A stretch of 64,000 bases of DNA, from assembly GCF_004011695.2 (NCBI RefSeq), contig NC_082405.1, positions 3,099,001 to 3,163,000 of the forward strand, written 5' to 3'. Below the pieces are notes generated by a model that made no database searches, was not told the DNA's origin, and worked only from the letters and a program-made list of their open reading frames with translations. The translations under genes and the position numbers were made by a program. The stretch is from Ascochyta rabiei. Its lineage: Eukaryota > Ascomycota > Dothideomycetes > Pleosporales > Didymellaceae. The stretch's first letter is position 1. The number at the start of each line of letters is the position of its first letter. Below are positions 32,064 through 41,164 of this stretch, piece after piece.

Positions 32064-33237
32064 ATGGCACCCTTTCGCGTTGCTCATGCCGGTCTCTCAG
32101 CATCGGCGAAAGTCACATGGGCCGCGGACGCCCACCTTCCTTATCTGCTTTCCACCAAAGGCAAAAAGCACTACGAGGTCGTTGCACTTTTAAATTCGTT
32201 TGTTGAGGCCGCTAAATCAACAAAAGCCACCTTCGATCTTCCAGCTGACGTTAAAACATATGGCGATCCTTCAAAGCTCGCTGCCGATCCGAACATCGAC
32301 CTAGTTGTCGTCAACACGCGTGCTGACGTGCACTTCCCTGTGGCTGAGCCAAGCGTTCGCGCAGGCAAAGGCCTATTCATTGAGTGGCCGCTCACAGAAG
32401 ACCTGACGAAAGCGTTCGAACTAACTAGGGTTCAACTGTACCATAGCAGTGTCGTTGGTCTGCAGGGACGTGTGGTGCCTCTCACGTTGCGGTTGAAAGA
32501 GATACTGGCAACTGGTATTATTGGGAAGGTCCTCAACAGCGAGGTCCACGCATGTGGAAAACTCACGCCTCGAGACAGTCTCCCTGAAAGTCTGGCGTAC
32601 TTCGCAGACCGCAGGGTTGGCGGACATCCGATCACTATTCACTACGGTCATATGGTCGATGACGTGCACGCTGTGCTAGGGGGATGAGATTTTTCCCACG
32701 CTATTGGACAGATACAGCGGTCCTCGTCGAATATCGTTGGCGCGAACGGGCAAGTTACCGGAAACGTGGGATCCGACGCACCAGATTCTTTTGTCGGTTC
32801 ATGGAAGTCTGGAGGACGAAACGGTCATTACAGTCCCAGGAGCCACACTGGTGGCAACATTTCGCCTTGGCCTGCAGGTTAAGGGCAAACCAGATATCGC
32901 ATGGACTATCAACGGCGAGAAGGGTGAGCTAAGGATGAACGCACCAGGGCCGTTTCTCCAGGCCCGCAACTCTTTCGACGGACCCATCGAGATCGCGCAT
33001 CACGACCACGCGACGGACAAGGTGACAGAACTGGACTGGGATTGGCCTGAGTGGCAGAAGAACTTGGGATTGAGGGCGAGGAGTTGTGCCGAGCTTTACG
33101 GAAAATTTGCTGAGTGGATAGAGGATGGACGACCTGAAATTGTACCGGAAGGCATGCAGTGGCCGAGGCTGGAAGACGGTGTTGCGCTGATGATAGAGTT
33201 CGATATTCTCTACAGGCAGATCAGTCCATATTGGTGA
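32064..33237 (+). pseudogene. Gfo/Idh/MocA (Gal80-like) oxidoreductase, stop codon plus frameshift
   Basis: ATG 32064 opens RVAHAGLSASAKVTWAADAH (NAD(P)-binding Rossmann start) and continues with LVVVNTRADVHFPVAEP, GLFIEWPL and VVGLQGRVVPL, the standard order for fungal Gal80-like dehydrogenases. An in-frame TGA at 32685-32687 (codon 208) interrupts the C-terminal domain after GHMVDDVHAVLGG. Family-like sequence (DFSHAIGQIQ, NIVGANGQV) follows directly in the same frame to about 32780, then moves to the +1 frame (LLSVHGSLEDETV, IAWTINGEKGEL) and runs to the stop at 33237. Two independent lesions make a functional full-length protein unlikely. No splice sites explain either break. Confidence 0.83.
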
Positions 33238-33270
33238 ATCTTCTCGACACAACGCAAAATCTTGCTGTTC

Positions 33271-34317
33271 TCATCCTTCAATCTTAAGTCTGACCTCATT
33301 TACGTGATTCCGCCTCGAACTCAGAGCTTGCGACTTACCGTCAATGGATGTCGCCTTTGCCGTCAGTACGTATTCGCCGGGCTCTAGTGCGAGTCTTAAC
33401 GTGAATCTCTGCCAGCGGAAATCGATTCGAGGATCCAGGTTGGCCTCATGCCAACCATCGCGATTGCTAGCTTTGATCTCGACTTTTACTACACCGTCAT
33501 AACTCCATGCCCAGCCTTCAACATTCACTGTTGACTTGCGAACAACAGTTTCTGGGGAAGGATGAGTGATCATTGAGTTGACGTCAATCTCCCAAACCGG
33601 CTTCATCCTGTGTCGGGGATCATCTTGATCTTCGACATTGTAGAATCGTGTCGTATATGGCCCCAATGCCCTTCCTTTGTTCAAGGTAATTTTGCTCAAC
33701 CACTTCGTGCTGTTCGTACCAAACCAGCCTGGTACAACAAGTCTCACTGGTCCGCCCCGCTCACGGCCCAAAGGCTTTCCGTTCATGTTGTACGCGATCA
33801 AAACTTCCTCGCCTCGAGCCTTGTAGAGAGGCAGATCCTTTTGGTAGCAGTCTGCTTCTACATTCGCAAACGTGCCAGAATCTAAGCCTTCAGACCAAAC
33901 ATAGTCCGCCGATGGCAGCGGGCGGGCCATAGCAAGGAGGACGCACAGAGAAACCCCTGTCCAGGTGACGTTACCTACCCTCCAGAGAGCGATGGTCGCA
34001 GGTGCTAAAGGACTTCCGAAGCACTCGTGGACCGAATGAACACTAGTAGACGGTAGTTTCAGGAGTTGCTCGAAGGTAAGAGCGAACGGTCGTTCGACCA
34101 AGCCATCGACAACGAGCAGCCATTTCTCGATGTCAACGTCTACTGCACCCATGTGGATTGTTTGGAAAAGATGTCTCTCTTCGGTAACCTGCTCGAATAA
34201 TATGTGTGGCCGAGGGGGGTGACGGATGTAGAAACCATGAGCTTGTGCTATGGCAGCTTCTCGTTCCAGGCCTTTCTCCGGAACGGATGACACGTTGTAG
34301 CCATCGAGGCGAGCCAT
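33271..34317 (-). CDS. Sulfite-oxidase-like molybdopterin oxidoreductase
   Basis: Single exon, 348 aa. The order matches the sulfite oxidase/nitrate reductase molybdenum domain: DGLVERPFALTFEQLLKLP, then HECFGSPLAPATIALWRVGN with the expected Mo-ligand Cys (Cys99), then VLIAYNMNGKPLGRERGGPVRLVVPGWFG. It continues into the Ig-like dimerisation domain (VEGWAWSYDGVVKVEI). There is no heme b5 domain and no obvious signal or mitochondrial presequence, so the protein is probably cytosolic and the electron acceptor unknown. Length fits heme-free fungal and plant-type enzymes. It ends 34 bp from the convergent Gfo/Idh pseudogene. The start at 34317 could be preceded by another exon. Confidence 0.85.
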   Translation of the reverse strand: MARLDGYNVSSVPEKGLEREAAIAQAHGFYIRHPPRPHILFEQVTEERHLFQTIHMGAVDVDIEKWLLVVDGLVERPFALTFEQLLKLPSTSVHSVHECFGSPLAPATIALWRVGNVTWTGVSLCVLLAMARPLPSADYVWSEGLDSGTFANVEADCYQKDLPLYKARGEEVLIAYNMNGKPLGRERGGPVRLVVPGWFGTNSTKWLSKITLNKGRALGPYTTRFYNVEDQDDPRHRMKPVWEIDVNSMITHPSPETVVRKSTVNVEGWAWSYDGVVKVEIKASNRDGWHEANLDPRIDFRWQRFTLRLALEPGEYVLTAKATSIDGKSQALSSRRNHVNEVRLKIEG

Positions 34318-34733
34318 TTGAAGATCGCAGCTTCAGTAGCCAGAAATAAAGGAAGGTGATGTTTTGCTCGAGGATTTGGGCACGCTTCTATTCTCGGGAA
34401 TGTGCGGGCTACATTGCTGAGGTATAGTCCAGGTGTGGTGTAAGACATGCTACGCGGTGTTTACCGATGGGGAAGCTGACGAGGAGCACACAATTTTGCG
34501 CTAGGAGGTCAGATGCGGCGCTACCACACATCTACGTCTCTATAAGTACTGTGTAAGGCAATCTTCAGACGCGCTACAAGATATGACTGTCTGCTTCGTG
34601 CAAGTTTATTAGACGCTAAATCACTACACTCGTAATTGTTAAGATAGTTGATTGCGTTGTTGCTGTCGTGATTTCTGATGGTGAAATTGGGGACGATCGC
34701 TATTTCGAGGGCACGGCGTTTGAACAGCTGCTA
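34318..34733. other. Intergenic region left of two MITEs
   Basis: About 415 bp upstream of the sulfite-oxidase-like gene. No gene seen; likely its promoter. A TATAAGTA motif lies near 34538. Confidence 0.4.
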
Positions 34734-34940
34734 CGGTAGCTAGCTTAAACTTTGTGAGTGGGTCGTAAAGTGGCTGATAATCTAGCACTAGGTGTTGAAG
34801 CCTTCACTGCGCAGGGGCACAGCAGGGACAGCCAGCAGACACCTTTGTTCTGTTGGACTGGATAGATGGCAAGAGCACTTCCATCTTTGGTCCATTACCC
34901 AGCATGCTGTCCCCACTCACAAGATTTACGCCGACTACCA
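34734..34940. mobile_element. 207-bp MITE with TA target duplication
   Basis: Imperfect 29-bp terminal inverted repeats at 34734-34762 and 34912-34940 share GGTAG, AAA and TTGTGAGTGGG blocks, flanked by TA on both sides (34732-34733 and 34941-34942). The interior has no reading frame of note. Its termini resemble those of the neighbouring element at 35026. Confidence 0.7.
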
Positions 34941-35025
34941 TAGCAGAGGGGTGTATGCACTAGCCAAAATACAGTTCCATTATACAATTGTATGATTGGC
35001 GGTACTGAACAGGTACTACCATGTA

Positions 35026-35262
35026 TGGTATCCGGTATAAGTTCTGTGAGCAGAAGGCAAACAGGGCTGCCGTGCATTGTAACTCAACTGAGTAGATTAC
35101 ACAAAATTTCGTTTCTGATTGTAAGTAAAACGAAAAAACTGCCTTTACCTGCATCTATTCGTCGACAGCATTAGAGCATGTGTGTAACGTACAGCGAAGC
35201 TGGATTGAATTGCTAAGTAAAAAGATGCTGTTACCCACTCACAGAACTTTTGCCGGATACCA
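35026..35262. mobile_element. 237-bp MITE with TA target duplication
   Basis: 25-bp terminal inverted repeats (35026-35050 and 35238-35262) begin TGGTATCCGG and match at 23 of 25 positions. TA flanks both ends (35024-35025 and 35263-35264), pointing to mobilisation by a Tc1/mariner-type transposase. The right end continues into GTGAGTGGGTAACAGC, similar to the right end of the element at 34734-34940. Non-coding. Confidence 0.82.
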
Positions 35263-35447
35263 TAAAACACGTGCCTTCTTATAAGCCTCGCGACGGGTAT
35301 GGGATAATCCCTCGCTAGACGCGTTGAGATGTGGGGGCGGAGCGGGGCTAACGGTATACAAGAGCAGGGAAACTGATAGACACGCGACTTCGCACTGCCT
35401 GACTCAACAACGTACTTTTGCCTTTCCTGCCTCGGCTTGTCCCACAA

Positions 35448-36539
35448 ATGATCATGGCAAGGCCGATCCGAGTAGCCGCTTGCCACGCGGCACCCGTTTT
35501 CCTTTCAGCAAAAGCAACCACCCAGAAAGCGTTGTCGTTCATCAAAACGGCCTCGAAAAACTCAGCAAATCTTGTCATATTCCCCGAAACATTCATCCCA
35601 GCATTCCCAGTATGGAGCGCGCTGCGTGCGCCAAGCCAGAACCACGGTCTGTTCAAAAAGATGACAGAACAGTCGGTCCTAGCAGATGGGGAAGAGATTC
35701 AGGCTCTGCAGTCTGCAGCTCAAGAGCACAGCATCTATCTGAGTGTTGGATTTTCTGAGAAGACTCACTACAGCTCAGGAACGCTATTCAACTCCAACAT
35801 GTTGATTGGTCCAGATGGTCGGGTTGTCAATCTTCACCGCAAGCTCATGCCTACGTTCTTCGAAAAGCTGACCTGGGCCCCCGGGGACGGACACGGTCTG
35901 AAAGTCGTCGAAACGCCTTTTGGCAACATCGGAATGCTCATTTGTGGCGAGAATACAAACCCTCTAGCAAGATACAGTCTCATTGCCCAGGCTGAGCAGC
36001 TTCACATCTCAACGTGGCCTGCTACCTGGCCCACACGTGTAGCAGATCTCGACTCGGCTCAGGAAGCCAAAGAGAAGAACTACGATAACGTCGCAGCCAA
36101 TAGGATTCGTGCAGCTGCGCATTGTTTTGAAGCGAAAGCTTTTGGAGTACTTTGTAGTGGGCATTTGGATGACGAAGCTATCGACGCTATCGCTGCAGGC
36201 GTCTCGGATGCTGAGCACATCAAAAGCGTACTCAAAACTTCCCAGCGTGGAGCAACTATGTTTCTGGATCCTACTGGCGCAGCCATATCTGGGTTCACAG
36301 TCGATGGTGCAACCGGAGAGAAGAAAAAGGTAGATTTTCTGCAAAAAGAAGAGGGCATCTTGTATGCAGACCTCAACCTTGCAGATTGTGTGGAAGGTAA
36401 ACAGTATCATGATGTCGTTGGTGGATATCAAAGACATGACGTCTTCAAATTGACCGTCAACAGAGAGAGGCAGGTGCCAATCAGATTCCATGATCCTCCT
36501 CCTTCGGCTATTGAACGGAACAATCATGACGTTTTGTAG
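35448..36539 (+). CDS. Nitrilase
   Basis: Single exon, 363 aa. All three catalytic residues of the nitrilase superfamily are visible in order: Glu47 (VIFPETFIPAFP), Lys132 (NLHRKLMPTFFEKL) and Cys166 (GMLICGENTNPLARYS). WAPGDG and NPLARY are characteristic of true nitrilases (branch 1), which hydrolyse organic nitriles to acids and ammonia, rather than amidases. No signal peptide, so cytosolic. The ATG at 35448 is followed two codons later by a second Met; either could serve. The upstream in-frame extension lacks homology. It is one of the few undamaged genes in the 26-36 kb block. Confidence 0.92.
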   Translation: MIMARPIRVAACHAAPVFLSAKATTQKALSFIKTASKNSANLVIFPETFIPAFPVWSALRAPSQNHGLFKKMTEQSVLADGEEIQALQSAAQEHSIYLSVGFSEKTHYSSGTLFNSNMLIGPDGRVVNLHRKLMPTFFEKLTWAPGDGHGLKVVETPFGNIGMLICGENTNPLARYSLIAQAEQLHISTWPATWPTRVADLDSAQEAKEKNYDNVAANRIRAAAHCFEAKAFGVLCSGHLDDEAIDAIAAGVSDAEHIKSVLKTSQRGATMFLDPTGAAISGFTVDGATGEKKKVDFLQKEEGILYADLNLADCVEGKQYHDVVGGYQRHDVFKLTVNRERQVPIRFHDPPPSAIERNNHDVL

Positions 36540-37255
36540 TTGTGCAAATTTGACGAAATATTCATTGCTTTGCGTTTTACAACGTACTCTCATTCCAATG
36601 TTTGAATCGTGGACAAGCAACTTCAAGCGGCATGATACACCATTTCACTTTTCACAACACAGTGCAAGGGTAGATGATAGCACAGTAATATGTAAAGCAA
36701 ACGACACACAGAGACACAAACACCCGTGCTTCGATCACAAGACTTGCGCCTCGCTCTGTCGTATGACCTTTGTCAAAAAGTTCCTCAGGGGTAGTATGAT
36801 GACGTTGGATTATACCATATTCGCGAAACACAACAAGCCCACAGATCCTCGAGCTCATTTCACTGCCTTGTAGAGCTGCTCGTTCGCGGAAACGAAATGC
36901 GCAGCGTTGTGGGGTGTCATGTTTCAGAAACATTGCCCGCATAAGCGCCCACAAGGTCCTTCCCCATATCGACGGGCTAGTGACGAATTAGTAAAGTACG
37001 GCAGAGAACAATACCATATGCAGATCCCCTCTGAAGTTTCGGACTAATTGGTCGATCAATGACCGACCAAGATGAAGCGGATCACTTCGTGTGGCTCACA
37101 ATCTACGTTCGGTCAAACATTATCCTCCAACCCAAGTTTTGCTTTCAAGCATTCTTTTGTTTCCCATGTTTGTTGGCGCTGCTAGTTTGTCTATGTTCCT
37201 TATCCGCTTCAGCTTTTGAGCATCACGTTCCTTACCTACCGGCGCAGACTGGACC
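36540..37255. other. Intergenic region
   Basis: About 716 bp between two plus-strand genes. Two chance frames of about 100 codons overlap in antisense (plus 36490-36873, minus 36954-36652) and lack domains. Probably nitrilase 3' UTR plus the lyase promoter, with a pyrimidine-rich stretch just before 37256. Confidence 0.45.
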
Positions 37256-39806
37256 ATGAAGTCGATTCTTTGGACCAGTATCTTCCTGGCAGCAGCTTCA
37301 GCGCTACCGACTACCCTTTACGGCCGTCAATCGAATGAGACTGCACCAGCAGTACCAGATTCCATCACCCGTATTCGCCTCAACCCAGCAAAAGTGCGTG
37401 ACTCGGGCGACACCGATTTCACCACCTGGACCGTAATCGAGGGCCCATCTTCAAAGTTCATCACCAACGACACCGGCTTATCATTTGCTCTATCCGCATC
37501 AAGTGGTAAACTCAACGGCAACTGGAACAAAGCTGTGTATACCAGGATCATCGCCTCTCTGGGCGAGCGCGTTATTGGCGAGGGCATTTCGACCATTGCT
37601 GACAACGGAGACAACGTCGGAGGCGTTGCAATCAAATTGAGCATCTCTGGTCTATCAGCTGGTGAACACTCCATTTTAGCATGGCACAATGCGTGGGACG
37701 CTCTGAAGACTGCTGCTTCTTTGACGGTGACAGTCAATGGCAAGGAAGCCGCTAAAGGCATCAAGCAGTCAATCCGTACCGACAACATCTGGGAGGCTGC
37801 TTCTTCTTACACCACATTCACTGTGAACCAGAGTGAGGCAGTTGAAATTGTGTATACTCCCGACACTGCCGGAGATGGACGGGCATTCTTGAACGGATTT
37901 GAAATCGACAGCCCGTCCCTCGAAAACCAGATTAGTTTCCCCACACCAGTTCACCGCGACGAGCGAGTTGTCCCTGTTGAGAACAGTACCGACCTCTCTG
38001 CATCGTGGAAAGCTGCCAAGACTGTAGGTGCCCTCTACAATGTCTATCTCGGTACCTCACCTACTGAGCTTAAGAGCGTCGCGACGGGTCTATCAGAGCC
38101 AAGCACGATGCTAGATGATATCAGCACGCAGGAAACTTACTACTGGCGCGTCGACGTTGTCTCAGGCAACAGCATCTATGCTGGACGTATCTTCACTTTC
38201 CGTGCAGCTCAGCTCGCATTCCCTGGAGCCGAAGGCTATGGCCGATTCGCTCGTGGCGGAAGAGGCGGTAACGTGCTCCATGTCACCTCTCTCGAAGATA
38301 GCTTAGACGAAGGCACACTCCGAAATGCTTTAACTGTTGCTAAAGGTCCTCGCACCATCGTCTTTGATGTGGGTGGTGTTATTACGACGAAGTCTCGCAT
38401 CTCGGTTAGCGGTCAATACATCACTCTCGCTGGCCAGACAGCACCTGGGAAGGGCATAGTCATCCAGGGCTTTCCGTTGGGCCTCACTGGTGCCACTGAC
38501 GTGATCCTGCGTCATATCAGAGTACGCCCTGGGAAAGTCTCAAATCAAACAATTGTAAGCGGCTCAATGATGAGATGTGAAACTGAAAGCTAATGCTACC
38601 TAGGACGGGATGGGAATGCAAGGTTCCAACCACGCCATTTTCGACCGGTGCAGCATGGGTTGGACAATTGATGAATCCTTCTCTTCTCGCGACGCAAACA
38701 ACATCACTTTCCAACGCAACATGATCAGTGAACCTCTCAACATCGCAGGACACAAAAACTATCCAGTTGGAACTGCTCACGGATTTGCTGCCTCGATTGG
38801 TGGTGAAGTCGGTTCCTTCCACCACAACCTGATTGCGCATGCTGAAGGACGCAGCTGGAGTATGGCTGGTGGCGTGGATGACAACGCTGCTTTTGCTGGC
38901 AAGCTTGACATCCGCAACAACGTTGTGTACAATTTTGGGTCACGTGTGACCGACGGTGGAGCCCACCAGGGTCAGTTTGTTTCGAACCTGTACAAGCGGG
39001 GACCTTCGTCGAAACTCACATACACTCTGCGCGCGCAGTACGAGGACGACATGCCAGGTTCTCAATCTTACTACTGTGCCGGAAATGCTATGCCGGGCAT
39101 CTTCGACGAGGATAGCGAGCAGTACGTTGGAGACGGTATTGGCAAGAAGACCAATGTCGCTTGTTGGGCCGATGTTACGATCAACAACGTTACCTACCAG
39201 AAGTTCCACGACAAGCCGTTTTTCGAGAGCTTCGTTGAGACTCAGACTGCTTCCGAAGCGTATAAGCGCGTTCTGAGCGACAGCGGTGTATCACAGCCAG
39301 TTCAGGACAGTCATGATAAGCGCATCATCAAGGAGACACTCACTAACACCACCACATACACCGGCAGCGTTGGCGGAAAGAAGGGTATTATTGACAATCC
39401 CAAAGATGTTGGTGGTCTTGAGGACTTCCCCACGGTGAAGAGAAGCGCTTCGTGGGATGTAAACGGCGACGGTATCGCAGATTGGTGGGATGGCTCGACG
39501 GGTGGTGAAGGCTATGATGTTATCGAGGGTTACCTGAACTTCATGGCCGATCCTCATTCATTTGTAGCCCCGTCTTCTTCGGTCAAGATCGATCTCGCTG
39601 CTTTGGCTGCTGGTTTCTTGAAGCCTAGCTTCACCGTCGAAGGTGCGACTTTGGGGGCGGTTGAAGTTTCAGGCTCAACAGCTACGTATACCTCGAAGGG
39701 AGCTGGCATTGAGCGTCTGACTGTCTCCATCGAGGACTCTGAAGGTAGTAAGTGGTCGAGATCGTTCGGTGTTGCTGTGTTCGAAGGCGCAGCCGACGCG
39801 GAGTGA
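37256..39806 (+). CDS. Secreted PL1-like pectate/polysaccharide lyase with FN3-like module
   Basis: Two exons (37256-38554, 38604-39806; 49-bp GTAAGC...CTAG intron), 833 aa. A signal peptide (MKSILWTSIFLAAASALP) is followed by a ~200-residue beta-rich N-terminal region with several sequons, then an FN3-like module (~228-315, YNVYLGTSP ... TYYWRVDVV). From ~319 (LAFPGAEGYGRFARGGRGG) comes a right-handed beta-helix typical of polysaccharide lyase family 1 and relatives: TSLEDSLDEGTLRNAL, ITLAGQTAPGKGI, VILRHIRVRPG, DRCSMGWTIDES, NLIAHAEGRS. Near residue 718 DVNGDGIADWW looks like a calcium-binding EF-hand/thrombospondin-type loop. It is much longer than simple fungal pectate lyases (~300 aa). 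Presumed extracellular plant cell-wall or glycan degradation; the exact substrate is unknown. Confidence 0.85.
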
Positions 39807-40295
39807 TCGCGATGACCTCCGGGAGTTACCATCTTTTCTTCACTTTTGTAAATATGAATTCGCTTCTATACTAAATCATCATTTCCATGATGTATCTGAT
39901 TCCCACGTATGACGACTGTTCATCGTCTTGAACAGTAGTGATGTCATGGCACGTGAACACGCGATTCATCCTCCCATCGTACGTGAAAAGGAAGCCCCGC
40001 CACGACGAAAGCGCCGAAGGGAATTTTTTTGCAGCTCAGAGTTTATATTCACCAATCGTCGTCCGCAAACAAGCTCCAAGTTCGAAAGGCGGAGCACGTA
40101 TGCGGGTAAGCTTCATCATGATGTCAAGACTGAAACTAGCATCGAGGAGCTTGTACCTGCATATCCAGCGCTACAAAATGACAACATACCACGCACAACC
40201 CCTCCATTGAACATCCTCGGTTTTCCAAAACGTTCAAACGTACTCTCCAGGCTTCAAAACAACCCTACACTCACGTAACCTTTGCTCTATCCACA
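39807..40295. other. Intergenic region
   Basis: About 489 bp between two plus-strand genes. Chance frames of ~90-116 codons start near 39930 but lack a domain and a coding-like start context. Nothing else seen. Confidence 0.45.
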
Positions 40296-40879
40296 ATGCC
40301 TCGTCAAGTCGCCCCTCCCCCATCTGGAGAGTTCCAGGTTACACTCTCCAAGCCTTTCTCTGGTATGTAGTCCCCCGTCTCATCTATATTCTTGATCTTA
40401 ACAAATAAACAGGCACACCAACCCAGCAGATCGAAGTCATCGGTGGTCACCACGGCTCAGCCTCGATCCGCCGCACAAACACATCGAACAACGGCACCTC
40501 GGACGAGAAGAAGGGCGATGTTCCCGCGTAAGTCTTCGTTTTCTTTTCTCACCTGACGTCTTTGTCTCTTTCTTTCACTATGCCAAACCATCCGCAAGCT
40601 GGAATTGAGCTAACATATCCCAGCGATGACGTCAAGGAGCTGTTATCCCTCGTCTCCTCCCTCCGCGGGTTCCCCTCCAGCGCAAGCAAGGACCTGTACG
40701 GTGCGGACGTCAAGGTAGATTTCAACACGATGGAGATCCAGTGGAGCAACGGTGACGACGACTCGGCGGCGGATGTTGTCGGTGAGATTGCAGGCGAGCA
40801 GAAGGATGAGTTCAAGAGGGTGGCGGACAGCATTGAGGCGCTTGCGAGGACTTTTGCGAAGAAAGACTCGGCTGTCTAA
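40296..40879 (+). CDS. Conserved-looking small protein of unknown function (145 aa)
   Basis: Three exons: 40296-40362, 40413-40527, 40624-40879. Introns have GTATGT/ACAG and GTAAGT/CCAG borders and a CTAAC branch site in the second; the frame is continuous and gives 145 aa. It begins MPRQVAPPPSGEFQVTLSKP and ends with a helical, acidic segment (EIAGEQKDEFKRVADSIEAL). No signal peptide, membrane segment or recognised domain. The two well-formed introns argue strongly that this is a real gene. Confidence 0.75.
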
Positions 40880-41164
40880 ATACTTTTACTCAATCTGAGT
40901 GGGAGGCATCGGTCACGCAGGATGAGGTGGTGACGCAGATAGTAGCTCAAAAGCAATTTCGATGTTATGGATGGACTTGATGCTGTGAGAAGAAAGTGAC
41001 GAGCATTAAGCGATAAGGGATAATAACCAGAATCCAAATGCAGAAGCACGGGACAAGCAGTTCAACGGCCATCCAGTCCTCCCACTGCAAATCATAGCGC
41101 ATGACATCATCTCCGAAACTACGCCGCTGATACTCAAATGAACCCACATCTACAGCGCGATTAT
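40880..41164. other. Short convergent intergenic region
   Basis: About 285 bp between convergent stop codons; presumably the two 3' UTRs. No gene or repeat seen. Confidence 0.5.

Noticed and set aside
24681..36539. A complete secondary-metabolite biosynthetic cluster
   Set aside because: No polyketide synthase, peptide synthetase, terpene cyclase or cluster-type regulator is present; only tailoring- or catabolism-type enzymes.
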